Of a stretch of DNA of 45,743 nucleotides, positions 37,001-45,444 are shown piece by piece (positions within the stretch are counted from its first letter, which is position 1; each line of letters starts with the position of its first letter). Made by a program: the position numbers and the translations under genes. The notes under the pieces are model-generated. The model did no database searches and was not told the DNA's origin. It was given only the letters and a program-made list of their open reading frames with translations. This stretch comes from Saccoglossus kowalevskii (lineage: Eukaryota > Hemichordata > Enteropneusta > Harrimaniidae), in contig NW_003137823.1 of the NCBI RefSeq assembly GCF_000003605.2, positions 776,044 to 821,786 on the forward strand, given 5' to 3'.

Positions 37001-40000
37001 TTGGGTGGTGTGGGTACATACTTCCATTCAAATGTATCCTTCAATGACATTCACATACATATATTAGTAAGCTGCATAGTTATTATATTCATGCCTTCAT
37101 GATCAGTTCAACACATGTATGAAAAACACATTACACATTTCCAACACATAAACCCAATATACCAGCATTATATGCTTATTATAGTAAAGACTTCACTATC
37201 AACAAGCCATAAGTTAATATCTTATTGAGAGATATTGGTCAAGAACATCATTAATTAAAACAAAATGGCCACCAGTCGGCCACTTTGAATCAGATCCTAG
37301 ACCAATACATCTGTATATCTATGACATGATGTATAATGATTATATAAAATTTTAACATAATCAGTCGATCAAACATGTCAGATATATGGTAATAGAACCA
37401 CACTCATTAAAGCAAAATTGACGCCAGCTGGCCATTTTTAATCTGATCTGAAAAATAAAAAGACAAGCATCAAGGTCCCATAATGTCCAATGTGTGTACC
37501 AAGTTTGAACAAAATCCATTTGTAAACAGCGAAGAAATGCTTGATTTTGATGTACAAAAATGGCCGCCATTCGGCCATTTAGAATCAGATCGTGAAACAA
37601 ATTGATGTGCATATGTATAATATTATGTATAATGTATGTGTGAAGTTTGAATGTAAGCGGTCAAGGCATGAACAAGATACAGGTTCAGACACATACATGC
37701 ATGCACAGATGCACGCACAGAGGTCAATCCATAAGTCTCCATTTTCGGACTGCGTTCGAACAGGGACTAACAAACTAATTGTGTTTCCCCTGTAGAGTTA
37801 ATTATAACAAGGTTACAGTGTACATGTTTGGAATGAAAACATTTCTATGCAGTCAAATAAATCGTAACTCCATCCATACGTATCACTGATGTATCATGTA
37901 TTCGTTTAACCAGTTGTTCATGATTGTGACCATCACCTATTTAGTTTGACTGGATTTTCTTAACCAATGATGTTGCTGATAGTCTCAGAGATTAAATTTC
38001 ATACATGTATATTGAATAAAAAGGTTTCCTGCCATTGGGTAACTTTAACTTCAAACCCACCTAGTTCCACTCAACCAATCAGAATGCTCCATTGCATACC
38101 GTATATACAGTAAATCTCCCGACTCTGAGTCAAATCTCTTTGTGCTCATAAATTGTCCTATGACTTTTTATACCGATCACTTGACATCAAAGCTGAAACA
38201 CTGACCAAGTTGTACTATGCAAAGCAGAAACCATAAAAGATTGATTCAAACTCAGCACTCGCTCAACAGGCAATGTGATAGATATACTGCCCATTGGCTA
38301 TCTGGAACAATGGTGTTAGTCACTGGCTTTCAGACTGTATGTTTTAAGTTAAATCATAATTAAGTTGATCATTATGCAGATCTTGGCAGAGCTTTGTCAC
38401 AAGACGTTCCACGCTGCTGAGGTGCGCATCACTCTACCATGTATTTCTGAGGGCTCTGTGCGAGCTGCTGTGGAACACCGGTCAAAGAGCCGGTGAAAAT
38501 AGCTAAATTCGAGAAAACAACACAAACTCAACTTTGAAGTAATCCTAAACAATTTATATATGTTGCACACACAGGAGTAATCTTGTTACACTGTTCGAGT
38601 CTCAAAGTACCGTTTTCTGAGAGTTTTCTTCCTTTGTATTTTCACTGTGATGGTTGCCAGGCGATGTAAATACCTGAATGTCTGCCCCCCCCCCCAATAT
38701 TGCCCATAAATAAATGCTTGGTGCAAACCCATGCATAGATGTTTTTTTCTTTTACAAAAAACAGCCATTCATATTGACCTTATCACCACCAGACTTACTT
38801 GCCCAAATTTTTCTGCACTTTTTTCTCATATTATTCATTAATTCTGGAAACGAACCCTAATTTTGGAGCCAACAGACAGAATTCAAGTCAATTTTCAGTT
38901 TTTACACAACAAATTTGGCTACTTTTGTTCCAGTCTTCTAAAGGAAAGTGCAGACTATAAACTGGTGGTAAAAAAGTATTAAATCAGGTCTGTTGTTTAT
39001 TTTGGACACCTACATGTGTGCGCCAAGTTGATATTTGATGAGTGGTCATTGAGATGTGTATAACAAGTAAATATTGGCTTATTTATGCATAATAGGCAAT
39101 TATTTTTCGTAGATTTTAAGCAGGAATCAACAAGATATGTTAATTGTACCAGATCACTGACTTACCAAGTTTTGATATTCATAGATATCAATGGGAAAGC
39201 ATCATTCTGTCTAATTATCATGCAAATTAGATACTTGATATACATGGAAGTAATCCAAAACTAATCAAGTCAAGTGGTATTTATCACAATCAACTTACAT
39301 TTCCTCCCATGTATGGTGGCAAGATATCAGCAAGTGTTATTTATCACAATCAACTTACATTTCCTCCCATGTATGGTGGCAAGATATCAGCTCCTACTTG
39401 TTGCTGTATAGTGCTTTTATTTCGCAAGATAACTTTCTTTCTAGCTTCCTCTGATAACCACGACTGGATTATCTTCCACGCAGCTGTCAATCATATTAGA
39501 AATAATTAACATAATCAATCAGGATTGTACATGTATATTCCTTTAAATAAAAATTATCTTTGTTACATCACTCTTAAATAGGATGAGATCACTACTGTAA
39601 AATACTTTACTTTAGGTGGAATTTATTTTCACTGAATGGACTTTTTGGTGTTTTGTTTGGAATTTATTTTCACCAATTTTTGACGAGTTGAATGTAAAAT
39701 ATAGAAAAAAAGGTATTTTCACTGAATTTTATTTTAACTGAATCATTCCTTCAGTGGAAATTAATTCCAAGCGAAAAAAAAAATGTATTTTACAGTACTC
39801 AACTTCAAGTTTTTATTACCCTCAAAAATTTGAATACATTATTAAACTCACCATTCAGAATCCAGGGCAATTCATACACTAGCATAACACCTAAAATACA
39901 ATCAATACACATATTTCAGCTCAGAGTAACACGTTTCCTTATACATTTGAAGCATGGCGATTATTTAACAATAATTATTCCCCTTGCCATGTCTGTGGGG

Positions 40001-43000
40001 AAGTACAAACAAGTTGTAACACAGAACTACATCATTTAATTCTTACCTAACATATTGGGGTAGTAAAATTTGAAACATGTGATTATGAACTTGACCATCT
40101 CCAAATCCTGAAATGCAAACATTTGTAAAATAGATAATCAGCGTACCTCTTATTCAAGCAGGAAATTGCGTGAAATTATGAGAGATGTTGTCTCCGCCAT
40201 AATTGAAATGAGAGGTTACTCGAAGAAAACGATTGAGGGCGTGATTTCATCTCCGATAGTTGGGCCCGATGCGTTTACATGATTTGAGCCATGTCAGGAC
40301 TCAACCCTATCGAAGTACAACCTGAGGGTTTAGTGGAGCCAAACTTGGCCGTTGGGCTCCGATAAAATGCTGTCGTGTGAACATAGCAATTGACTACAAA
40401 GAAATAATTTCTAAAAAAACAAACAGATTTTTATGCTTTATATTGAATCAAGCTTAGTAAGAACTCCTATGTGCTGAGAGTATTGGAAATTTAAGATTTG
40501 CATTTCAAACGAGAAGCTTAGCAACTAATATTTGTCTGCTATTTGCGATGCACAACATGAAAACAGTGCGATTTACATTTATAATACATACAGAAAATAA
40601 ATTTGATTTTTCATCCATGCTTTTTAGTCAAATTAATTATTTAGAGTTCCTCTGTGATAAAATCTAATTAATTCTGCTTTTTAAGATATCGTGAATAGGC
40701 TAATAATAGATAAACAATATGCATGTGTGTAACAACATTAAACTAATCACATCTGTGGACTACCTCAATGAACCATTATACAAATTAATCAATTATTATG
40801 CATAGATTTAGGTCTGTATATTGTTTCAGGGCGCACATGTACAGTTTCATTACAATGTGATGATCAATCCTAACTAAATTAGTGGAAAGCTGAAAAGTAA
40901 ATTATTATGCAAATTAGGTAATTATTATAGATGTATATGAACCTAAAACTAATTAGATCATCACATTATGTTAGAGTGTATATGTAGTTGAAAATTGGCT
41001 AATTATGCAAATTAGGTAATTAATATGCACTGATTTTAACCCAAAACTAATCACTTCTGTGCATTGTCCTAGAACATCTATGTACCAGGATTCATTAAAA
41101 TGGGATTAGTACTTGCGATATCAGTTTAAAAGCTGAAAATTAACTAATTATGCAAATTGGTTGATTAATATGATCACATTTTTACCCAAAAGTAATCAGG
41201 TCTCTGCATTGTTCTAGAAAATCTATGTACCAAGCAAGTTTCATTGAAAATAATGAAGTGATAGTATTTGAAATATCAAAAGCTGAAAATTGATTAATTA
41301 TGCAAATTAGGTAATTAATAATACACATATCTGTCTGTGCATTGTTTTATGTATATATTTAAGTTTCATTGAAATGTGATGATAAGTACCTGAGATATCA
41401 GTGGAAAAGCAGAAAATTGATTAATCATTATGCAGGTTAATTATATGAATGGATTTTTACCCAAAGCTAATTAAATTTGTGTATTAGTCCTGGGCATCTA
41501 TGTACAACGTTTCATCAAAATCCAAAGAATGGCTCTTTAGATATTGGTGGCATAGTCATGAAACAGCTAAAAATCAGCTAATTATCATGCCAATTAGGTT
41601 AATTATATGCATGGATTTTTACCCAAACTAATCAAATCTGTACATTAGTCCAGAGCATCATCTATGTACCAAGTTTCATCAAAATCCAATGAATGGCTCT
41701 TTAGAGCTTGCACACGGCACTCAAAAACCGTCTGTGTTGGCAGTGACCTGCTAGTTTAATATGAACATATGAGTAATTAACACTTCAAATCAAGTGTGTA
41801 AAAATCAAATTAGTTTTTTATGATTTAAATTCTCTTACTGTCACATGCTACTTTGTTCTCATGTTCCTTGTAAACAAAGATGTCTAAAGCTATTATAAAC
41901 ACTTTTAACATTGGTACAGGTTATTATCAACTGGTTAATTGTATGTATTATGCAAATTAGTTTGTATAAATTATGCTAATCCTATGCAAATTAGCACTAG
42001 ATGAAATTTACATACCATATTCTGTAGTCCAGTTTGTGTTGCATCCTGAATGACAGTGACTTTTTCACCTGGATGTTCAATACTTATCTTCTCAAGCCAA
42101 TACACTATTATTTTCTTGGTAAGCAGCTGTTTTTGTGCATCCCCTTTTTTAAACTTTCTTCCTAAAAACCACACTGTTGACAAGAATATGAAAGAATTTA
42201 GCAATGTCATATATACTGATTCATAAGTTAGAAACTTATGAGGTACTCATAATCCTAGTAAAAATTGTCTGAAAATAAATCATTTTAACATTTAACAAAC
42301 ATTTTCAGTTAATATTCTACCAATTTTTCTGTAATTTCTTTGTTAACAATGGTAATATTGTGCAATTAGCTTGATGTCTCAATAAACATTTTTGATAAAA
42401 TACAGTTAATCAACTATGTGGGTTTAATTTTTGTTCAAGTTTGAATTTGCAAAGTTGCATTTCCACTTTGTATTATAAACCACCCCTTGATTATTCTGAT
42501 TAACATGAAAAGTGATAAGTCTGTTGGCATGGCAACCCATCCTCAAATCCGTAGGACACAATGAAAAAAATATTCCAAAATATTCCTAGAACAAAATCAC
42601 ACATAATGTAACCATGCATTAATAAACTCACAGAGGTGGTTGCCACTCAGGTCTTTGCCATGTACATATAATCCACCGATTTCCCATAATTCCAAGGGAA
42701 AGCTATCTTCAGTGATATCTGTTGAAAGATGATACAAATGATAAAATATACAATGGCAGTATGCTATCCTATATACCAGTATTTCTAGAAGTCGCACATA
42801 AAATGTGACGTAGTCTTTCACATTTATAATTCAATTTATGTGTTATTTATGTAAAGCCAAAATATTCAATGCTAAAAAACTGAGGTGATTGAACTTACAC
42901 AATTTTGCATATGTCACTTAAACTTTTTGTCTTAAAGGGCAGCACCACACAATGAGAGTTTTGATCTAGTCACGTTGTGCACAAAATACCGACTTTGACT

Positions 43001-45196
43001 TCTTAGAGTCACTCAGTGTTTTCCTACCATGCCAGGAATTGCCTAGTTTTGTTTTGTGCATGAGTGTTGATATGCACCACAATAAAAGTCATTAATTTTA
43101 GACCAACATCTGGTGCATGTGTGGCACAACAACTACTGTATCCTTTAACCATTTGAGTGCTAAAGTCAACTTGAGACACCATCCACAAAATAGTTCCATT
43201 TATAGTTTGTACCTTTTCAAATGAAATGTTGAGAAAATGTTTAAGTTTTTGATCAAAAATTAGAAGCAATGTCAAATTTTATCGTCTGTTTGGTCAAAAT
43301 TTAAGATTGAATTCAGTGCAAATTACAAAAAATACACCAAAATTTAATGAAAATAAATGTGGCGCTCAAAAGGTTAAAGACCACAGTTAGATTGCTCAAA
43401 AGGTTAAAGGTTAGATTGCTCAAAAGGTTAAAGGTTAGATTGCACACAAATAAAAGTTGTTTAAAGTATTGCAGTAATAAAATCGATGTGAATAGACTTT
43501 AAAGTCACCATTACAATTACACTTTTATTTTGATTTTTCATGAAGAATTTTAAGAATTAAAACTTAAAAACAATGCTGTAATGTTCACAATTTTAATTAC
43601 CCCAGTAAGATGCACAATGATCAGAAGTTTTATAAACAACAAGTTATAATCCCTAGAAAAGATTGATCTAAGCCAGATTTTTCACATACACATAGGTTTA
43701 CAGTGATAACAACTGCAAAGAATTTCCTATTGTACTAACTACATGTACTACAAGATTGCATTACTATTTATATATAATTCAAAACTGTAATATACTGTGG
43801 AATACTTTATTTTTCGCTTGGAATAAATTTTCGCTATTTTCGCTGTAGGAATGATTCAGTGAAAATAAAATCCAGCTAATATACCTTTTTTCCTATATTT
43901 TACATTCAACTTGTCAAGTATCAGTGAAAATAAATTCCATACAAAACACCTAAAAAGTCTATTCAGCGAAAATTAAATCCAGCTAAAATAAAGTATTTTA
44001 CAGTAGATGTGAAACAACATTTATCACGACTGACTCACCGTAAACCCCAAAGTCCTTTCTGAACTTTAAACTGCTATGAATCACTTCAAGAGCAAAATCA
44101 TAGCTTCCTTTTGAATGGAGAAGAAAAAGCTTGACATAGAAGTCATCAGATCGTACTTTTTGTACATCTCTCTGATCATAGGCACCATTGGCAATATCAT
44201 CTTGCGAAAAAAAAAGAAAAGTTAATATCGATATTTCCTTCACATCTCAACATAATTACTGTGTTCATCTAATTGGTTTTATTTATGCATAATTTTTCAG
44301 CAGCATTGACTGTAGCAGATGTCCAATCAACAATACATTTCATAACCGGCTGGTTATTACCTCATACTCTGTCGCATTATATAAAAGATGTATTCTTCTA
44401 CCTGATTTAACACTCTACTCACCGGCGTGTTTCTCTAAAAATTCATTTCTCAGTTCTTGAAACCTTGCCGTGTATGCCTAGAAGAAGTAATAAATACAAG
44501 TGGAATGATGTTACCATGGCTAAGACATTCTGATTTGACATTTTTCATTTTTGAAGTAGAGTTTCAAAAATGTAAATTTTTAAGAAGTACCTCTCAAGAT
44601 TGAATGTGGTTCCAAACATGTCTAATATGACTGAAACGCCAAACTTTAAAATTTTCTCAGCTTGAATTTTTTTATTTTATCATAGTCTGGTCCTTTAAAG
44701 GGCAAGTCAGTTGGAATTTACGGTAGAATCGTGTATATAAACTGCCGCCACCATTTTTGTTTTGTTTCAACCTAAATACATGTATATTAAATAAATTTAC
44801 AAAACTGCTAACTTAAATATTCGCCAGAACTCGCAATAACAATTTTGATCACGATTCAGAATATCTTTCCGACATTCCTTAATATTATACTGTTAATTCA
44901 ATTAATATAAAAAAATAGAAAACAATAGAATATAGTTAACCCTCACTGGTGCTGACAAAAATATTAAAAAAGCGACAGCCTCTCCAACTCACAACAAACC
45001 ATTAATTATCGTGGTTATTTTATCCGTACAAGTTATATTAGTGCTCGCTACCCAAACTATTACCAGTTGACATCATAACTGTTTCGCAGTTTGTAAAATC
45101 ACCAATCGCGATAATAAAATCACCATATAATCAATGAATAAACAAGAGCAAGTAATTTGTCTGTTTACGAATATTTCTCACCTCCGTTTCCGCCAT
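27778..45196 (-). CDS. MOSPD2: MOSPD2 homologue, complete, 16 coding exons
   Basis: Sixteen minus-strand exons join through GT-AG sites with compatible phases into 1755 nt (584 residues plus stop); human MOSPD2 has 518. Domains: CRAL-TRIO lipid-binding-type domain about residues 80-235 (LWEIGGLYVHGKD, KKIIVYWLEK, MVKFIITCFKFYYP, YELPWILNAAWKI, ADILPPYMGG); acidic/Ser linker 236-355; MSP (VAP-like) domain about 356-475 with the FFAT-binding-type signature FKVKTTAPEVFRVKP; LWKKIP...MVEHRLRC; coiled coil about 490-525; membrane anchor about 527-546. Known family role: an ER-anchored protein that binds FFAT motifs and tethers ER to other organelles and lipid droplets. The 38-residue tail after the anchor would face the ER lumen and is longer than in human. 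The start ATG GCG GAA follows a CpG-containing upstream region. Identification rests on family recall, not a search. Confidence 0.93.
28018..29234 (-). other. MOSPD2 introns 15 and 14
   Basis: 28018-28695 and 28802-29234 are introns. They hold no gene. CCCTCTAGT-type words followed by GAATTACTGT-like sequence recur at 28823-28860, 29034-29062 and 29082-29110, which suggests a small dispersed or tandem repeat spanning intron 14 and part of its surroundings. Confidence 0.7.
28696..28801 (-). CDS. MOSPD2: MOSPD2 exon 15: end of MSP domain and coiled coil
   Basis: 106 nt, entered with one base completing an Arg codon (phase 2) and left in phase 0. The acceptor is CTTCCATACAG and the donor AAG|GTGAAT. 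It encodes RLRCSFRVV, closing the MSP domain, then a heptad-like ETLQQQVTKLSSK. Confidence 0.92.
29235..29364 (-). CDS. MOSPD2: MOSPD2 exon 14: MSP domain
   Basis: 130 nt; acceptor TTTTTCACAG, donor CACAG|GTAATC. It contains KFLILSTQV and LWKKIPSSSMVEHR, matching the human MOSPD2 segment that reads FWKEVP...VMEHR. Confidence 0.92.
29818..30083. mobile_element. MITE A copy 2, degraded
   Basis: It matches the interior of the 18461-18787 element over most of its length: TTGCTTAGATGCACAC, ACTTTGAAGTAATCCTG, AATCTTGTTACACTGTTCAG, GATGGTTGCCAGG. It ends GCTGCCCCAAGAGTAG, a decayed version of the TIR. The left terminus is missing. It lies in MOSPD2 intron 13 close to exon 13, followed by a (TG)n tract that ends at the exon 13 donor. 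Confidence 0.75.
30122..30218 (-). CDS. MOSPD2: MOSPD2 exon 13: MSP domain core
   Basis: 97 nt; acceptor TTGTTTTCAG, donor TCAG|GTAAAA, phase 0 in and phase 1 out. It encodes VKTTAPEVFRVKPSAG followed by TIAPGKSNDV, the VAP-type consensus around the FFAT-binding groove. The conserved Lys before TTAP is present. Too short to show up as a long open frame. Confidence 0.92.
30448..30547 (-). CDS. MOSPD2: MOSPD2 exon 12: start of MSP domain
   Basis: 100 nt; acceptor TTGATCACAG, donor AAG|GTTTGT. It encodes SPAEDLEFIATE, then SVISLCNNTQGLVAFK, the first beta strands of the MSP fold. Human has SPAEELYFGSTE and LTNVTKNIVAFK at the same place. Confidence 0.92.
31241..32496. mobile_element. Nested TIR element, about 1.26 kb, with 7-8 bp target duplication
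   Basis: The left end CATGGTTACTAAAAGAGACG faces a right end whose complement is CACGGTTACTAAAAAAGACG. A second inverted block, GGATGCGTGTCGCG, is at 31309-31322 and inverted at about 32433-32446. AATACAT flanks both sides (31234-31240 and 32497-32503), or GAATACAT if the last base is counted as target. Removing the element restores continuity of the surrounding repeat. The interior has higher CpG content and several CGCCATTTTGTTT-type words. Open frames inside (31913-32212, 32133-32423) are short and unrecognised; no transposase motif was seen, so it is probably non-autonomous. Confidence 0.8.
32850..33735. mobile_element. Second nested element with GGGGTGGGCGCTT words
   Basis: GGGGTGGGCGCTT occurs at about 32862, 33635 and 33690, with GGGCATGGGCGCTAACGC just before the right edge. 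These GC-rich subterminal words contrast with the AT-rich host and resemble the ends of DNA transposons seen in several marine invertebrates. The element interrupts copy A, whose sequence resumes at GTACCAAGTTTGAAC (33735). Between the ends, a minus-strand segment around 33100-33250 has CpG-containing, codon-like sequence with ATGGCGGAAAG, but every frame stops within about 60 codons. Confidence 0.6.
34061..34829. repeat. 38-bp minisatellite, about 20 copies
   Basis: The unit contains GGTTACCATGACAAAATCC and ACACAGACACTGTCCCAAT, repeated every 38 bp. The first two units differ (AGACAGGTACTG). Two shortened units with ATGAAAAAAACC occur at about 34291 and 34783, pointing to a higher-order duplication. 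Each unit has the near-palindrome CAATGGTTACCATG. It sits in MOSPD2 intron 11, about 190 bp from exon 11. Confidence 0.95.
35017..35105 (-). CDS. MOSPD2: MOSPD2 exon 11: linker into MSP domain
   Basis: 89 nt; acceptor TTTTTTTTGCAG, donor AAG|GTAAAT, phase 2 out. It encodes a basic linker (PLKTRRSKRVGD) and GAHLTI, which leads into SPAED. It lies about 190 bp from the 38-bp minisatellite in the following intron. Confidence 0.88.
35778..35994. mobile_element. MITE C copy 1 (ACCTTTTCACCACCAG termini)
   Basis: 217 bp between ACCTTTTCACCACCAG and its near-complement CTGGTGGTAAAAAGGT. The interior matches 38777-38976 (CTGCACTTTTTT, GAACCCTAATTTT-like, CAGTTTTTAC, TTGGCTA). It lies in MOSPD2 intron 10 and ends 27 bp from exon 10. 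Confidence 0.78.
36022..36120 (-). CDS. MOSPD2: MOSPD2 exon 10: disordered linker
   Basis: 99 nt, phase 0 at both ends; acceptor CTATTTCAG, donor GAA|GTGAGT. It encodes a Ser/Glu-rich linker (VHFAEDSERPP, LSSSPSNTKE). As a symmetric exon it could be skipped without a frameshift. A 217-bp MITE ends 27 bp from its donor side. Confidence 0.85.
36241..36433. mobile_element. MITE B copy 2
   Basis: The right end CATTTTACAGTA and the interior TTTATTTTCACTGA, GAGTTGAATATA and AAAAAGGTATATTCG match the MITE B family. The left end (GAAGTACTTTATTT) is decayed. Located in MOSPD2 intron 9. Confidence 0.72.
36847..37038 (-). CDS. MOSPD2: MOSPD2 exon 9: end of CRAL-TRIO and acidic linker
   Basis: 192 nt, phase 0 at both ends. 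It encodes DTFEWKYVPTPPKEY (human: DPFKYSYPP) and then an acidic tract FDEDETEIESTEDGE. The acceptor ATGTCATTGAAG has a weak polypyrimidine tract; the donor AGG|GTGAGT is good. Confidence 0.88.
37215..37768 (-). repeat. Hairpin-capped modular repeat, copy B
   Basis: Monomers marked by AAAATGGCCACCAGTCGGCC (37262), AAAATTGACGCCAGCTGGCC (37414) and AAAATGGCCGCCATTCGGCC (37557) are about 145-150 bp apart. The element ends at the hairpin terminus 37734-37768. It is a cleaner relative of copy A, without nested insertions, in MOSPD2 intron 8. Confidence 0.75.
38385..38698. mobile_element. MITE A copy 3
   Basis: Close match to the 18461-18787 element (GGTCAAAGAGCCGGTGAAAATAG, ACTTTGAAGTAATCCTAAAC, TGATGGTTGCCAGGCGATG). 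The right TIR has become a run of 11 C (38685-38695). The left end has lost the G run. Located in MOSPD2 intron 8. Confidence 0.78.
38777..38976. mobile_element. MITE C copy 2
   Basis: Begins ACCTTATCACCACCAGA and ends AACTGGTGGTAAAAAAGT; about 200 bp. Same interior as 35778-35994. It lies about 80 bp beyond MITE A copy 3. Confidence 0.75.
39271..39390. repeat. 60-bp tandem duplication spanning the exon 8 splice donor
   Basis: 39271-39330 and 39331-39390 differ at one base (CAAGTGGTAT versus CAAGTGTTAT). The right copy holds the 3' end and donor of MOSPD2 exon 8; the left copy is a duplicate now in intron. Very high identity implies a recent event. Confidence 0.95.
39359..39483 (-). CDS. MOSPD2: MOSPD2 exon 8: CRAL-TRIO C-terminal part
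   Basis: 125 nt; acceptor ATGATTGACAG, donor AAT|GTAAGT. It encodes AWKIIQSWLSEEAR...QQQVGADILPPYMGGN, matching the human stretch that ends EYLPPHMGG. The last 32 nt and the donor lie inside a 60-bp tandem duplication, so a second identical donor is present 60 bp further on (299-300 region, at 39298). Confidence 0.92.
39593..39797. mobile_element. MITE B copy 3
   Basis: 205 bp, from TACTGTAAAATACTTTACTT to GTATTTTACAGTA, with TTTATTTTCACTGAAT repeated inside in both orientations. Located in MOSPD2 intron 7, ending 55 bp from exon 7. Confidence 0.82.
39852..39890 (-). CDS. MOSPD2: MOSPD2 exon 7 (39 nt): CRAL-TRIO
   Basis: A small exon between TGTATTTTAG and AATG|GTGAGT; phase 1 in and out. 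It encodes VMLVYELPWILN, corresponding to IVIFDMPWLMN in human. Phase and motif fix it despite its size. Confidence 0.92.
40047..40107 (-). CDS. MOSPD2: MOSPD2 exon 6 (61 nt): CRAL-TRIO
   Basis: Acceptor TTTGCATTTCAG, donor TTAG|GTAAGA; phase 0 in, phase 1 out. It encodes DLEMVKFIITCFKFYYPNML, the helix-strand typical of CRAL-TRIO domains (human: FVRFIINCFKVYYPKYL). Confidence 0.92.
40760..41720. repeat. Tandem monomer array with ATGCAAATTAGG words
   Basis: About six degenerate monomers, mostly 130-150 bp, share GAAAATTGATTAATTATGCAAATTAGGTAATTA, written here only as overlapping words: GAAAATTGATTAATTATG and TATGCAAATTAGGTAATTA. They also share ACCCAAAACTAATCA and ATCTATGTACCAAG-TTTCAT. The octamer ATGCAAAT is intact at 40907, 41005, 41150 and 41300, and again at 41950 and 41984 near exon 5. 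A fragment of the same family lies at about 39210-39270, next to the exon 8 duplication. Located in MOSPD2 intron 5. Confidence 0.75.
42016..42173 (-). CDS. MOSPD2: MOSPD2 exon 5: CRAL-TRIO
   Basis: 158 nt; acceptor TTGTCAACAG, donor ATG|GTATGT. It encodes WFLGRKFKKG...QLLTKKIIVYWLEK and KVTVIQDATQTGLQNM, matching human KKKLIAFWLER and VTVMFDLSETGINSIDM. The human VMFDLSETG core reads VIQDATQTG here. Confidence 0.92.
42632..42718 (-). CDS. MOSPD2: MOSPD2 exon 4: CRAL-TRIO start
   Basis: 87 nt; acceptor CTTTCAACAG, donor CTCT|GTGAGT; phase 1 in and out. It encodes ITEDSFPLELWEIGGLYVHG and KDLSGNHL, closely matching human WLLEIGVIYLHGYDKEGNKL. Confidence 0.93.
42719..43792 (-). other. MOSPD2 intron 3, repeat-poor part with a short tandem repeat
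   Basis: No gene seen. At 43363-43445 the word GCTCAAAAGGTTAAAGGTTAG is repeated about three times with a 24-bp spacing. TTAAAGGGCAGCACCACACA (42932-42951) resembles a dispersed-repeat start. Confidence 0.6.
43793..44005. mobile_element. MITE B copy 4
   Basis: 213 bp, TACTGTGGAATACTTTA to TAAAGTATTTTACAGTA, with inner inverted AATAAATTTTCGCT / AGCGAAAATTAAAT. The near end is 33 bp from the donor side of MOSPD2 exon 3. Confidence 0.82.
44039..44200 (-). CDS. MOSPD2: MOSPD2 exon 3: N-terminal helical part (CRAL-TRIO N)
   Basis: 162 nt; acceptor TTTTTTTTTCGCAAG, donor TACG|GTGAGT. It encodes AYDQRDVQKVRSDDFYVKLF and LHSKGSYDFALEVIHSSLKF followed by RKDFGVY, matching human YDARDVERLQQDDNWVESYL and MLDESFQWRKEISV. 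A MITE B copy begins 33 bp past the exon's donor side. Confidence 0.92.
44423..44477 (-). CDS. MOSPD2: MOSPD2 exon 2 (55 nt)
   Basis: Acceptor TTACTTCTTCTAG, donor GCCG|GTGAGT; phase 0 in, phase 1 out. It encodes AYTARFQELRNEFLEKHA, equivalent to the human ISETRRRFEAEYV region. Confidence 0.88.
44478..45181 (-). other. MOSPD2 intron 1
   Basis: 704-bp GT-AG intron. No repeat or gene recognised. Confidence 0.75.
45182..45196 (-). CDS. MOSPD2: MOSPD2 exon 1, first five codons
   Basis: ATG GCG GAA ACG GAG, then donor GTGAGA. The context AAAATGG has the favourable G at +4, and MAE is also the start of human MOSPD2. The exon continues upstream as 5'UTR. A start-stop ATGTAA lies just upstream (45203-45198). 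Confidence 0.85.
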
Positions 45197-45203
45197 TTTA
45201 CAT
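45194..45203 (-). promoter_or_regulatory. Start-stop upstream ORF abutting the MOSPD2 start
   Basis: On the minus strand the sequence reads ATG TAA A ATG GCG: an upstream ATG followed at once by a stop, one base before the MOSPD2 start codon. If included in the mRNA, it could pause ribosomes and reduce MOSPD2 translation. The transcription start is unknown, so inclusion is inferred from its closeness. Confidence 0.55.
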
Positions 45204-45330
45204 GTTACCTATACGATATAGGTCGTCGGCAGGGGGCGCTCATTTAATTAATCACCTGATTTGAGGTCACGACTTCCAGCATGAGAGTCGCGGGAAATTT
45301 CATTGTTTCCAAAGATGATAAGTAATATAA
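45204..45330 (-). promoter_or_regulatory. Probable MOSPD2 promoter and 5'UTR
   Basis: Relatively CpG-rich DNA just upstream of the start, with TCGCGGGAAA (45288-45297, an E2F-like word) and a small perfect inverted repeat CCTATA-CGA-TATAGG (45208-45222). No TATA box at a convincing position. The boundary is a guess. Confidence 0.4.
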
Positions 45331-45444
45331 GCCTGGATGAAAATAAGCTAGTCCGATTTTTACATTTTCAGGTAACGTAAAACGGTGATGTTTGATTTCC
45401 TTCGTGTTATCATTTTACGTGGTTAGATCGACTTGCTTTCTAAT

